Shown here: positions 34,110 through 42,539 of the stretch, one piece after another | Position numbering within the stretch: the stretch's first letter is position 1 | How the letters are laid out: every line of letters starts with the position of its first letter | NCBI GenBank assembly: GCA_019873735.1 | Contig: JAIOAQ010000003.1 | Span: forward strand, 62,001 to 126,000 | Origin: Chloroflexota bacterium | GTDB lineage: Bacteria; Chloroflexota; Anaerolineae; Anaerolineales; Villigracilaceae | DNA length: 64,000 nucleotides | Direction: 5' to 3' | The notes under the pieces: model-generated | The model's database searches: none | Seen by the model: the letters and a program-made list of their open reading frames with translations, nothing else | What the model was told of the DNA's origin: nothing | Program-made: the position numbers and the translations under genes

Positions 34110-34142
34110 TCATCCCTGAGGGCTTTTGCCCTCAGGGATGAC
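34110..34142 (+). terminator. Hairpin terminator after symporter 1
   Basis: TCATCCCTGAGGGC and GCCCTCAGGGATGA form a perfect 14-bp stem with a TTTT loop. The downstream T-run is weak, so it may also act as an mRNA-stabilising hairpin. Confidence 0.75.
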
Positions 34143-34172
34143 CGATAAAACGCATTTTTTGGCTGATAAATT

Positions 34173-34210
34173 GCATAAAGCGCATAAAATTCTTGACTTT
34201 TCTGCATAAA
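34173..34210 (+). promoter_or_regulatory. Three GCATAAA direct repeats around the lrp3 -35 box
   Basis: GCATAAA occurs at 34173, 34182 and 34204, spaced 9 and 22 bp, flanking TTGACT. A candidate binding array for an Lrp-family oligomer. Confidence 0.4.
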
Positions 34211-34221
34211 AGTTGTAATAT
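34193..34221 (+). promoter_or_regulatory. Sigma-70-type promoter of lrp3 (predicted leaderless)
   Basis: TTGACT (34193-34198) and TAATAT (34216-34221) with 17-bp spacing. The ATG is at 34228, so transcription should start at the start codon. There is no Shine-Dalgarno. Confidence 0.7.
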
Positions 34222-34227
34222 GTCGGT

Positions 34228-34695
34228 ATGGATAGCATAAACAGCAAAACACCCTCCCCAGAACTTGATGAAATTGACTTGCAAATTATTGCGGCCCTGC
34301 GCCAGGATGGACGGATGCCGTTTGCGCAAATTGCCGAACAGTTAAACGTTTCTCCCGGCATGATACGCATGCGTTACAGCCGTCTGGTGGAGACGGGTGT
34401 TTTGAAAGTGATGGCTATTTCGGATCCCCTTTTGATGGGCTACAACACAATGGCCTTGATTGGCATCCGTGCCGACGGTAGTCAACTGATGGAAACTGCC
34501 GAAAAGATTGCTGCGCTGGAAGAAGTTGTGTATCTGATTATTACCAGCGGCTCTTACGACATTATTGCAGAGGTCATTTGCCGCGATCAGGCCCATTTGT
34601 TGCAGTTCCTGACCGAGCGCCTGTACCAAATTGAAGGCGTTCGCGAGTCTGAAACCTTCATGCATCTCAAAATTGTGAAGGAAGTTTACTTTTAG
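34228..34695 (+). CDS. Lrp/AsnC-family transcriptional regulator 3
   Basis: 155 residues with an N-terminal extension of about 14 residues (MDSINSKTPSPELD). HTH (EIDLQIIAALRQDGRMPFAQIAEQL, GMIRMRYSRLVETGVL) and RAM domain. It is more distant from the other two regulators. Because promoter and ATG almost coincide, the mRNA should be leaderless. It precedes the saccharopine-dehydrogenase-like / symporter 2 / AOR unit. Confidence 0.92.
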   Translation: MDSINSKTPSPELDEIDLQIIAALRQDGRMPFAQIAEQLNVSPGMIRMRYSRLVETGVLKVMAISDPLLMGYNTMALIGIRADGSQLMETAEKIAALEEVVYLIITSGSYDIIAEVICRDQAHLLQFLTERLYQIEGVRESETFMHLKIVKEVYF

Positions 34696-34745
34696 CAATT
34701 CCCGGCTCGGCCGGATGCAAATTTTTTCTCAAAGGAGATGCAACC

Positions 34746-35951
34746 ATGAAAGTTTTACTTGTTGGAACGGGGGGAGTAGGCGAGGCCATTGCAGTTATCG
34801 CCAAGAGCCAACCCTGGCTGGAACAAATGGTCCTGACGGATTACAACAGGGATCGTATCAAGGAAGTCCAGGAAAAACTGGGCGATCCGCAGCGATTCCC
34901 CATCGAATGGATTGATGCCAGCAAGCAGGAAATGATCGAGGCACTTGCCAAAAAATACGGCGTAGACCTGATCATGAACGCCTGCGATCCTTCATTCAAT
35001 GTCCCCATTTTTGAGGCGGCCTATAACGTTGGCTGCACCTACATGGATATGGCAATGACGCTCAGCGAGCCGCATCCTGAAAAGCCGTATGAGCAGTGCG
35101 GCGTAAAACTGGGCGATTATCAGTTTGAGCGCGCTAAGAAGTGGGAAGAGAAAGGCATCCTGGCGCTGCTTGGCCTGGGAGTTGAGCCGGGCATGGCCGA
35201 TGTCTTTGCCCGCTACGCTCAGGATTATCTCTTTGATGAAATTGAAGAAATCGGCGTGCGCGATGGCTCCAACCTGGAAGTGCGCGGCTATGAATTTGCT
35301 CCCAACTTCTCGATTTGGACGACCATCGAAGAATGCCTCAACCCGCCTGTGATTTGGGAAAAAGACAAGGGCTGGTACACCACCCCGCCGTTCTCTGAAC
35401 CGGAGATTTTTGAGTTTCCCGAAGGCATTGGCAAACTGGAGTGCATCAACGTTGAGCATGAAGAGGTCCTGCTGGTGCCGCGCTGGATTAACTGCAAACG
35501 GGTCACCTTCAAGTATGCCCTGGGTGACCAGTTCATCGGCGTTCTCAAGACCCTGCATATGCTTGGCCTGGACAACAAAGAGCCCATCAAGGTCAAGGAT
35601 GTTTGGGTGGCGCCGCGCGACGTCGTTGCCGCCTGCCTGCCCGACCCGGCTCATCTGGGCGACAAAATGTTTGGCAAGACCTGCGCCGGCACCTGGGTGA
35701 AAGGCAAGAAAGACGGCAAGGAGAAGCAAGTCTATATTTATCAGGTGGCCGATAACGAAGAGTGCATGAAGCGTTTGGGCTGCCAGGCTGTGGTGGCGCA
35801 GACCGCCTTCAATGCCGTCATCGGCATGGACCTGCTCGAGCATGGCATTTGGAAGGGCGTTGGCGTGCTAGGGCCTGAAGCCTTTGACCCGATTCCCTTC
35901 ATGGAAAAGATGGCCTCCTACGGCTTCCCTTATGGAATCAAGGAAATGTAG
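34746..35951 (+). CDS. Saccharopine dehydrogenase-like oxidoreductase
   Basis: 401 residues. The N-terminal Rossmann fold begins KVLLVGTGGVGEAIAVIAK, followed by LTDYNRDRIKEV and DLIMNACDPSFNVPIFEAA, which places it in the saccharopine/carboxynorspermidine dehydrogenase superfamily. These enzymes form or break a secondary-amine bond between an amino acid or diamine and a keto acid or semialdehyde. In an amine-catabolic island it could handle lysine or a polyamine conjugate, but no substrate can be named. AAAGGAG precedes the ATG. Followed after 38 bp by symporter 2. Confidence 0.85.
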   Translation: MKVLLVGTGGVGEAIAVIAKSQPWLEQMVLTDYNRDRIKEVQEKLGDPQRFPIEWIDASKQEMIEALAKKYGVDLIMNACDPSFNVPIFEAAYNVGCTYMDMAMTLSEPHPEKPYEQCGVKLGDYQFERAKKWEEKGILALLGLGVEPGMADVFARYAQDYLFDEIEEIGVRDGSNLEVRGYEFAPNFSIWTTIEECLNPPVIWEKDKGWYTTPPFSEPEIFEFPEGIGKLECINVEHEEVLLVPRWINCKRVTFKYALGDQFIGVLKTLHMLGLDNKEPIKVKDVWVAPRDVVAACLPDPAHLGDKMFGKTCAGTWVKGKKDGKEKQVYIYQVADNEECMKRLGCQAVVAQTAFNAVIGMDLLEHGIWKGVGVLGPEAFDPIPFMEKMASYGFPYGIKEM

Positions 35952-35989
35952 GCAGACCCGGGATTTTCCTAACTGTAAAGGAGGATAAG

Positions 35990-37594
35990 ATGGATTTTCA
36001 AAACTATCAGTATTCCGGTTTGATCATTGGCGGAATCGTTGTTATTCTGATTATCCGCCTGCTCATCGGATACTGGGCCTCTCGAAAGGTTGAAACCAGC
36101 ATTGACTATGTGCTGGCTGGCCGCCGCCTGCCATTGTGGATGGCGGCTCCCTCAATTATGGCCACCTGGTTTGCCGCCGAGACCCTGATGGGTTCCAGTT
36201 CGGAGGCCTATTCTTACGGCTTCCAGGGCGTGGTCTTCGACCCATTTGGCGCAACCCTGTGCCTGTTGCTGGCCGGTATGTTCATTGTGCGTATTGCCCG
36301 CCGGGCTCAGTACGTGACCATTATGGACTTCTTCCAGCAGCGCTATGGGACGGCCATGTCGATTGTCGGTACGGTCACACAAATTATCACCTACTTCGGC
36401 TGGACTGCCGCCCAAATTGTGGCCGGCGGCGCCATTCTGACGGCCTTGCTGGGCTGGCCGCTTTGGGTGGGCATGATTATGGTGGCTGCCATTGTTACGC
36501 TTTACACGATGGCAGGTGGTCTGTGGGCCGATACCGCCTTGGATTTCATGCAAATGTTCCTGACAGCCATTGGCCTGCTGATGATTACCATTGGGATTAT
36601 CATCCATTTGGGCGGGCTGAAAAACATGTTTGAACTGGCAGGGGCGCAGTACACCACGAATGTGTTTGCCATTTGGCCGACAGCAGATGATGGCTATTAC
36701 GGCTATTACGGTATGCATGGATGGTTTTACTACATTGCCGCCTGGCTCTCCCTGGGCCTGGGCGCTATCCCGGCGCAAGACTATCTCCAGCGAACCTGTG
36801 CTGCCAAGGATGAGGATACGGCTGTTAAATCCACCTTTGTGGCAGCCGCCCTGTATCTGGGATTTGGCGTCCTCTCCCCGCTGATTGGCGTTGTGGCATA
36901 TGGTGCTCTGGGTCCCGACCTGACCAGCGAACAGACCGAATTTGTCCTGGTGGCGATGGCCATGAAATTCCTGCCGCCTGTCCTGACGGCGATCTTTGTG
37001 GCGGCTCTGGCCTCGGCGTTGATGAGCACCTCCGACAGTTCCATGCTGGCCGGCGCAACCATGTTCACCGAAAATATCGTCAAGGTGTTCAAGCCCGATC
37101 TCTCAGACAAGGCGCAACTCTGGATTAACCGCTGGGCCTTGTTCATCAGCGGCATCTTCAGCCTGTTGATCGCACTGTATGCCTCCACAATCTACAAACT
37201 TGCAGTCCTGGCAAACACCTCAATCCTGGTGGGGATGGCTGCTCCATATGTGATTGGCTATTACTGGAAGAAGGCCAATCACATTGGCGCCCTGGCATCC
37301 TTCTTCAGCGGCGTAATTTCATGGATTGTCCTGACCATTGTGTGGATGAATACCTATATCCTGCCGGTGGTTTATGAGGGCGAAATGACGGACGATGTCG
37401 TCTGGGACTCGATTTACATTGCATCTACCCCAGCCTTCTTTATCTCCGTCGTTTTCTTCATCGTGGTCTCGCTGCTGACGCAGAAGATTGATCCGCCCAA
37501 ACCGCTCAAAGACATCAATGGCAAGATTGTCGATATGTCGGAGCCGTTTGCCTGGAGCAAATCTCCGGTGGAGGAACCTGCTACAGGCGATTGA
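35990..37594 (+). CDS. Sodium:solute symporter family transporter 2
   Basis: 534 residues, about 13 helices. Same family and same landmarks as the gene at 32460 (ATWFAAETLMGSSSEAYSYG, ALASALMSTSDSSMLAGAT), and the C-terminal TQKIDPPKPLKDINGK matches the TQKVDPPKPITDIDGN of the paralogue, so they are recent relatives. AAGGAGG site upstream. Its partner gene is the saccharopine-dehydrogenase-like one, so it probably imports a different amino compound than symporter 1. Confidence 0.92.
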   Translation: MDFQNYQYSGLIIGGIVVILIIRLLIGYWASRKVETSIDYVLAGRRLPLWMAAPSIMATWFAAETLMGSSSEAYSYGFQGVVFDPFGATLCLLLAGMFIVRIARRAQYVTIMDFFQQRYGTAMSIVGTVTQIITYFGWTAAQIVAGGAILTALLGWPLWVGMIMVAAIVTLYTMAGGLWADTALDFMQMFLTAIGLLMITIGIIIHLGGLKNMFELAGAQYTTNVFAIWPTADDGYYGYYGMHGWFYYIAAWLSLGLGAIPAQDYLQRTCAAKDEDTAVKSTFVAAALYLGFGVLSPLIGVVAYGALGPDLTSEQTEFVLVAMAMKFLPPVLTAIFVAALASALMSTSDSSMLAGATMFTENIVKVFKPDLSDKAQLWINRWALFISGIFSLLIALYASTIYKLAVLANTSILVGMAAPYVIGYYWKKANHIGALASFFSGVISWIVLTIVWMNTYILPVVYEGEMTDDVVWDSIYIASTPAFFISVVFFIVVSLLTQKIDPPKPLKDINGKIVDMSEPFAWSKSPVEEPATGD

Positions 37595-37617
37595 AGTTTG
37601 TGTTAGGAACGTCACCC

Positions 37618-37658
37618 TGACCGCATAGTGCGCCTCCTGCCGAGACGCACTATGCGGT
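37618..37658 (+). terminator. Hairpin between symporter 2 and AOR 1
   Basis: GACCGCATAGTGCG and CGCACTATGCGGT form a 13-bp stem around a 12-nt loop. There is no strong T-run right after it, so it may attenuate rather than end transcription. Confidence 0.6.
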
Positions 37659-37721
37659 GTAAAAGCAATCATTGGCTTTATTTTTTTGATTATCCAGACC
37701 ATTAGAAAAGGAGAAATAACC

Positions 37722-39632
37722 ATGCCCTACGGTTACCACGGAAAGATCCTGCACGTTTATTTGGAGAGCGGCAAGATGGAGGTGGAGACGCCGCCCGAGT
37801 CCTTCTATCGGACCTACATGGGCGGCTCGGCGATGGCCTTATACTACATCCTGCGCGAGGTCCCCAAGGGCGCCGATCCGCTCGGACCTGAGAACCTGCT
37901 CACCGTTTTCCCGAGTGTGGTCACCGGCGCGCCGATTTCCGGTCAGAGCCGCATCAACGTCAATGCCAAGTCTCCGATGAGCGGCGCGATCGGCGATTCG
38001 CAGGCCGGCGGCTTCTTCCCGGCCGAGTTCAAGTTTGCCGGTTACGATGGCGTGATCTTTCATGGCCAGTCGCCGAAATGGGTGTATTTGACAATTATTG
38101 ATGGCAAGCCTGAGTTGCATGACGCCTCCCACCTGCTGGGCAAGGTCACCGGCGAGGTGGACAAAATGCTCAAGCAGGAAGTCGGCGACGAGAAGGCGCA
38201 AGTGATGCAAATTGGCCCGGCGGCAGAAATTGGCGTCCGTTTCTCCGGCATTATCAATATGGCCAACCGCATGAACGGCCGCACCGGCATGGGGCTGGTG
38301 ATGGCAAGCAAGAAACTCAAAGCCATTGTGGTGCGCGGCAAAAACCGGCCTCAGATTGCCGATTCGAAGGCCCTGGCCGCGCTCAATAAGACCGGCCCGG
38401 CGAAATCTGCAGCCAATCCCGATGTGGACGGCCTGGCCAAACTGGGCACGGCCGGCGTAGTGATGTTCCAGAACATGATTGGTTCCCTGCCGACCCGCAA
38501 CTACAACGAAGGTCAGTTTGAAGGTGCAGAGGCCATCAGCGGCGAGAGGATGGCCGAAACCATCCTCAAGGAACGCGATACCTGCTACGCTTGCATTGTG
38601 CGCTGTAAGCGTGTGGTGGAAATCACCGAAGGGAAATTCACCGCCGATCCCTACTACGGCGGCGCGGAATATGAGACGATTTCTACCTTTGGCTCTTATT
38701 GCGGCATTGACGATCTGGCGGCGATATCGCATGCCCACCAGATCTGCGACATGTACGGCGTGGACAGCATTTCCTGCGGCGCGACCATTGCCTTTGCAAT
38801 GGAGTGCTACGAAAAGGGCATTATCACCAAAGAAGACACTGGCGGTATTGACCTGCGCTTTGGCAATGCCGATGCCATGATTGAGGTACTGAAGCAGATC
38901 GTCACCAAGTCCACCCCGCTGGGCAAGATTCTGGCCGAAGGTTCGGCCCGAGCCGCCCAGGTTTGGGGCAAGGGCGCAGATGAATGCCTGATTACGGTCA
39001 AAAACGAGGAGGCCCCGGCGCACATGCCGCAGTCCAAACGCTCCCTGGCGCTGATTTACGCCGTCAATCCCTTTGGCGCTGACCATCAGTCCAGTGAGCA
39101 TGACCCCTATTACGAAGAAGGCGTGGCCGACTTCAACCTCGACCGTCTCAAGCAGATCGGCCTGGGTAACCCGCAACCGCCCTTCAGCCTGACGCCGGAA
39201 AAGGTGCGCTTTGGCTTTTTGGGCGAGTGCTTCTACAGCATGATGGACACCTTGACGGTTTGCCAGTTCGTTTACGGTCCGACCTGGTGTTTGTATGACG
39301 GCGAAGATACCGCCGCGATGGTGCGCGCCGTCACCGGCTGGGATGTGACCCTGGATGAACTGATGAAATTGGGGCACCGCCGCATTGCTTTGATGCGCAC
39401 GTTCAACGCCCGCGAAGGATTCAGCCGCAAGGATGACACCCTGCCAAAGAAGTTCTTCAAGCCACTGGTTGGCACCGGGCCGACGGCCGGGCTGGCAGTA
39501 GGGCGCGAAGAGTTTGAAGCCGCTCTGGATGAGTATTACAAACTGGCCGGCATGACCAACGACGGCATTCCCAAGAAGGAAACGCTTGAGCAGTTAGGGG
39601 TTGGCTGGGCAGCAGAATACCTGCCGGCCTGA
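37722..39632 (+). CDS. Tungsten-dependent aldehyde ferredoxin oxidoreductase 1
   Basis: 636 residues. AOR-family enzymes oxidise aldehydes to acids with ferredoxin, using a bis-pterin tungsten cofactor and one [4Fe-4S] cluster. Cluster ligands: Cys288, Cys291 and Cys295 (TCYACIVRC) and a fourth Cys near 514 (DTLTVCQF). The N-terminal domain has RTYMGGSAMALYY and SPMSGAIGDSQAGGFFPAEFK, and later SSEHDP and NRMNGRTGMGLVMASK. The ATG at 37722 has AGGAG; an in-frame ATT-region start further up is not credible. In this island it likely oxidises aldehydes made by the aminotransferases, saving electrons as reduced ferredoxin. Confidence 0.92.
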   Translation: MPYGYHGKILHVYLESGKMEVETPPESFYRTYMGGSAMALYYILREVPKGADPLGPENLLTVFPSVVTGAPISGQSRINVNAKSPMSGAIGDSQAGGFFPAEFKFAGYDGVIFHGQSPKWVYLTIIDGKPELHDASHLLGKVTGEVDKMLKQEVGDEKAQVMQIGPAAEIGVRFSGIINMANRMNGRTGMGLVMASKKLKAIVVRGKNRPQIADSKALAALNKTGPAKSAANPDVDGLAKLGTAGVVMFQNMIGSLPTRNYNEGQFEGAEAISGERMAETILKERDTCYACIVRCKRVVEITEGKFTADPYYGGAEYETISTFGSYCGIDDLAAISHAHQICDMYGVDSISCGATIAFAMECYEKGIITKEDTGGIDLRFGNADAMIEVLKQIVTKSTPLGKILAEGSARAAQVWGKGADECLITVKNEEAPAHMPQSKRSLALIYAVNPFGADHQSSEHDPYYEEGVADFNLDRLKQIGLGNPQPPFSLTPEKVRFGFLGECFYSMMDTLTVCQFVYGPTWCLYDGEDTAAMVRAVTGWDVTLDELMKLGHRRIALMRTFNAREGFSRKDDTLPKKFFKPLVGTGPTAGLAVGREEFEAALDEYYKLAGMTNDGIPKKETLEQLGVGWAAEYLPA

Positions 39633-39655
39633 TTTGCCCTCCTGATTTGTTTGCG

Positions 39656-39684
39656 CGGGGAGGGAATATTCCCTCCCCTTTTTT
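39656..39684 (+). terminator. Terminator after AOR 1
   Basis: GGGGAGGGAA and TTCCCTCCCC form a perfect stem with an AT loop, followed by T6. Confidence 0.9.
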
Positions 39685-39714
39685 ACCCACTCTACCCAAA
39701 AAGGAAGGAAGCGT

Positions 39715-40986
39715 ATGACCATCTTTGAAGAGAACAAATCTCACATGTCGCCCGTCTGGACGCGCATTTTCTCGATTGAGGCGGAGCGCGCCGAAGGGGC
39801 CTACATTTATGCCACAGACGGCAAAAAGTACCTGGATTTCACCTGCGGCATCGGTGTGACCAATACCGGCCACTGCCACCCCAAGGTGGTAGAAGCCATT
39901 CAGAAGCAAGCCGCGCTTTTTATCCATGCCCAGGCCAATATCGTCATCCACAAGCCGATGATGGAGTTGATTGCCGAACTGCGGACGATTGTTCCCCCCT
40001 CGATTGACGGCTTCTTCTTCAGCAATTCCGGCGCGGAGGCGCTGGAGGGCGCGGTCAAACTGGCGCGCTTTGCTACCGGTAAGCCCAACGTCATTGTCTT
40101 TAGCGGCTCATTCCATGGACGGACGGCTGGCGCGATGGCCCTGACGACATCCAAGACCATTTATCGCTCCGGCTATCAGCCTTTGCCGGCAGGCGTGTTT
40201 GTGGCGCCTTATCCGTATGCTTATAAACTGGGGATGTCGGAAGAGAAGACCTCCGAGTATTGTCTGGCTGCGCTGGAAGAGTTGCTCCTTTCGCAGACCT
40301 CGCCCAAAGAGACCGCGGCCATCCTGATGGAACCGGTCTTGGGCGAGGGAGGCTATGTCGTGCCGCCGGCTGCATTCATGAAAGGGCTGCGCGAGTTGTG
40401 CGATCGGCACGGGATTCTGCTCATCTTTGACGAAGTCCAGTCGGGTTTTGGCCGGACCGGCAAGTGGTTTGCCCAGGAACATTTTGGCGTCGTCCCCGAC
40501 ATTATGACCGTCGCCAAGGGCATTGCTTCGGGCCTGCCGCTTTCGGGTGTTTTCAGCCGCCTGGACCTGATGAAGAAGTGGGAGACGGGCGCACACGGCG
40601 GGACCTACGGCGGCAACGCGGTAGCCTGCGCGGCGGGCGCGGCCACCATCCGCGCCATGCGGGAGGAGGATATGCCCGGTAACGCGGCCCGGCGGGGGGT
40701 CCAGTTAATGAGCGGCCTGCGAAAACTTCAGGAGGAGTTCCCGGTCATCGGCGACGTGCGCGGCCTGGGGCTGATGATTGGCACAGAATTCACGTCCAAC
40801 GGAAAGCCGCTTGAAAAAACGCAAATCAAGAAATTGCTGCATGCTTGCGAGGAACGCGGCCTGTTGCTGCTCTCTTGCGGAACGTACGACAACACCCTGC
40901 GCTGGATTCCGCCGCTGATTGTGACTGAAGAACAAGTCAACACGGCCCTGGACATCTTTGCTGAGGCGCTGAAGGAGACTTTCTAA
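39715..40986 (+). CDS. 4-aminobutyrate aminotransferase-like class III aminotransferase
   Basis: 423 residues, PLP-dependent. [57 protein letters not shown] Lys in TVAKGIASGLPLSG, and GTYGGNAVACAA place it with GABA/acetylornithine-type aminotransferases. GABA + 2-oxoglutarate gives succinate semialdehyde + glutamate. GABA is the expected product of putrescine through PatA and aldehyde oxidation, so it fits as the second transamination of that route. AAGGAAGG site upstream. It is framed by terminators on both sides. Confidence 0.86.
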   Translation: MTIFEENKSHMSPVWTRIFSIEAERAEGAYIYATDGKKYLDFTCGIGVTNTGHCHPKVVEAIQKQAALFIHAQANIVIHKPMMELIAELRTIVPPSIDGFFFSNSGAEALEGAVKLARFATGKPNVIVFSGSFHGRTAGAMALTTSKTIYRSGYQPLPAGVFVAPYPYAYKLGMSEEKTSEYCLAALEELLLSQTSPKETAAILMEPVLGEGGYVVPPAAFMKGLRELCDRHGILLIFDEVQSGFGRTGKWFAQEHFGVVPDIMTVAKGIASGLPLSGVFSRLDLMKKWETGAHGGTYGGNAVACAAGAATIRAMREEDMPGNAARRGVQLMSGLRKLQEEFPVIGDVRGLGLMIGTEFTSNGKPLEKTQIKKLLHACEERGLLLLSCGTYDNTLRWIPPLIVTEEQVNTALDIFAEALKETF

Positions 40987-40998
40987 AAATCCGTTTTG

Positions 40999-41036
40999 GG
41001 TGGGCGGTGATCCTGGCACTCCCGCCCACCGTCTTT
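40999..41036 (+). terminator. Hairpin after the GABA-type aminotransferase
   Basis: GGTGGGCGG pairs with CCGCCCACC around a 14-nt loop, then GTCTTTATT. The ribosome site of the next gene (GGAGG) lies 5 bp further. Confidence 0.65.
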
Positions 41037-41048
41037 ATTGGAGGCTGT

Positions 41049-42407
41049 ATGCCAAAAACGCTTGATCGTTCCCGTCTGGAAGCCTTGCTGCGCTCCGAAG
41101 AGCAGAAATTTCATGCCGAACATCCCAAATCCTATGAGTTGTTCCAGCGCGCCCGCCAGTCTATGCAGGGCGGCGTGCCGATGCTGTGGATGATCCGCTG
41201 GGCCGGCACATTCCCGGTTTTTGTCAAAGAGGCCAAAGGCGCCCATTTCACCGACGTGGACGGCCACACCTACATTGACTTTTGCCTGGGTGATACCGGC
41301 GCGATGACCGGCCATTCGCCCGATGCCACCGTCGAGGCCGTCAAGCGGCAGGTGGAAAAAGGAATCACCCTCATGCTGCCCACCGAAGACTGCATTTGGG
41401 TAGGCGAGGAACTTCAGCGCCGCTTCGGCCTGAAATACTGGCAATTTACCCTCACCGCCACCGACGCCAACCGCTTCGCCATCCGCATGGCGCGGCACAT
41501 CACCGGCCGCAAGAAGATTCTGGTGTACAACTACTGCTATCATGGCTCGGTAGATGAAACCTTCATTGCGCTGGACGAGGAGGGCACTGCCGGCCCGCGC
41601 GATGGCAATCTTGGCCCGCCGGTTAATCCGGTGGAGACGACCAAGGTCATCGAGTTCAACGACATTGCCGCCCTCGAAACCGCTCTGGCTGCTCGGGATG
41701 TGGCCTGTGTGCTGGCTGAGCCGGTGATGACCAATATCGGCATCATCCATCCCGACCCCGGCTACCATGACGCCTTACGCGAAATCACCCGCCGCACCGG
41801 CACCTATCTCATCATTGACGAGACTCATACCCTGTGCGCCGGTCCCGGCGGTTACACCGGCCGCTACGGCCTCACGCCCGACTTCCTGACCTGCGGCAAG
41901 CCGCTGGCGGGCGGCATTCCGGCGGGCATCTACGGCTTCACCCAGGAAGTTGCCGAGGCCTTCTGGAAGAAACTCGAACTCGATCTCTCCGATGTGGGCG
42001 GCATTGGTGGCACTCTGGCAGGCAACGCCCTTTCGATTGCGGCCATGCGCGCCACGTTGGAGCACGTCCTTACCCCGGCCATGTACGAACGCTGCGAAAA
42101 ACTGGCCGACCGTTACGAGCAGGGCGTGTTGGATGTCATCAAGGAATTCGACCTGCCCTGGATTGTCAAACGGCTTGGCTTCCGTGTCGAATACTGGTTC
42201 CGTGCCACACCGCCGCGCAACGGCGGGGAGGCCAACGCCGCGGTAGATAGCGAACTTGACCGTTACATGCACTTGTGGACGCTCAACCGCGGCATCCTGA
42301 TGACGCCTTTCCACAACATGGCCCTCATCGCTGCCGATACCACCGAAGCCGACGTGGATTACCACACCCAGGTCTTTCGCGAAGCGGTGCAGGCGTTGTT
42401 TGGTTAA
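41049..42407 (+). CDS. Class III aminotransferase, HemL-like clade (second)
   Basis: 452 residues. VDGHTYIDFCLGDTGAMTGHS, FTLTATDANRFAIRMAR, LIIDETHTLCAGPGG and the PLP Lys in TCGKPLAGGIPAG are clear. It belongs to the glutamate-1-semialdehyde-aminomutase-like group but is divergent from the one at 26108: TATDAN replaces the usual SGTEA and DETHT replaces DEVxT. These changes at the PLP phosphate and ring contacts suggest an unusual substrate. The ATG at 41049 has a TTGGAGG site. Followed by AOR 2. Confidence 0.82.
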   Translation: MPKTLDRSRLEALLRSEEQKFHAEHPKSYELFQRARQSMQGGVPMLWMIRWAGTFPVFVKEAKGAHFTDVDGHTYIDFCLGDTGAMTGHSPDATVEAVKRQVEKGITLMLPTEDCIWVGEELQRRFGLKYWQFTLTATDANRFAIRMARHITGRKKILVYNYCYHGSVDETFIALDEEGTAGPRDGNLGPPVNPVETTKVIEFNDIAALETALAARDVACVLAEPVMTNIGIIHPDPGYHDALREITRRTGTYLIIDETHTLCAGPGGYTGRYGLTPDFLTCGKPLAGGIPAGIYGFTQEVAEAFWKKLELDLSDVGGIGGTLAGNALSIAAMRATLEHVLTPAMYERCEKLADRYEQGVLDVIKEFDLPWIVKRLGFRVEYWFRATPPRNGGEANAAVDSELDRYMHLWTLNRGILMTPFHNMALIAADTTEADVDYHTQVFREAVQALFG

Positions 42408-42490
42408 AATTCGCACAAGGATTCTTTAACGCCAGGCCGCGCAGGTGCAAAGTTACTTATATTTTGGATGCAACCTTTAGCAAGTTAAAG

Positions 42491-42523
42491 AGTTGGCCAG
42501 TTCAATTTGAAAACCGGCCAACT
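42491..42523 (+). other. Hairpin upstream of AOR 2
   Basis: AGTTGGCC and GGCCAACT pair around a 17-nt loop, 17 bp before the AOR 2 start. It is not followed by a T-run, so it is more likely a leader structure than a terminator. Confidence 0.45.
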
Positions 42524-42539
42524 TGCAACGGAGTTTATT

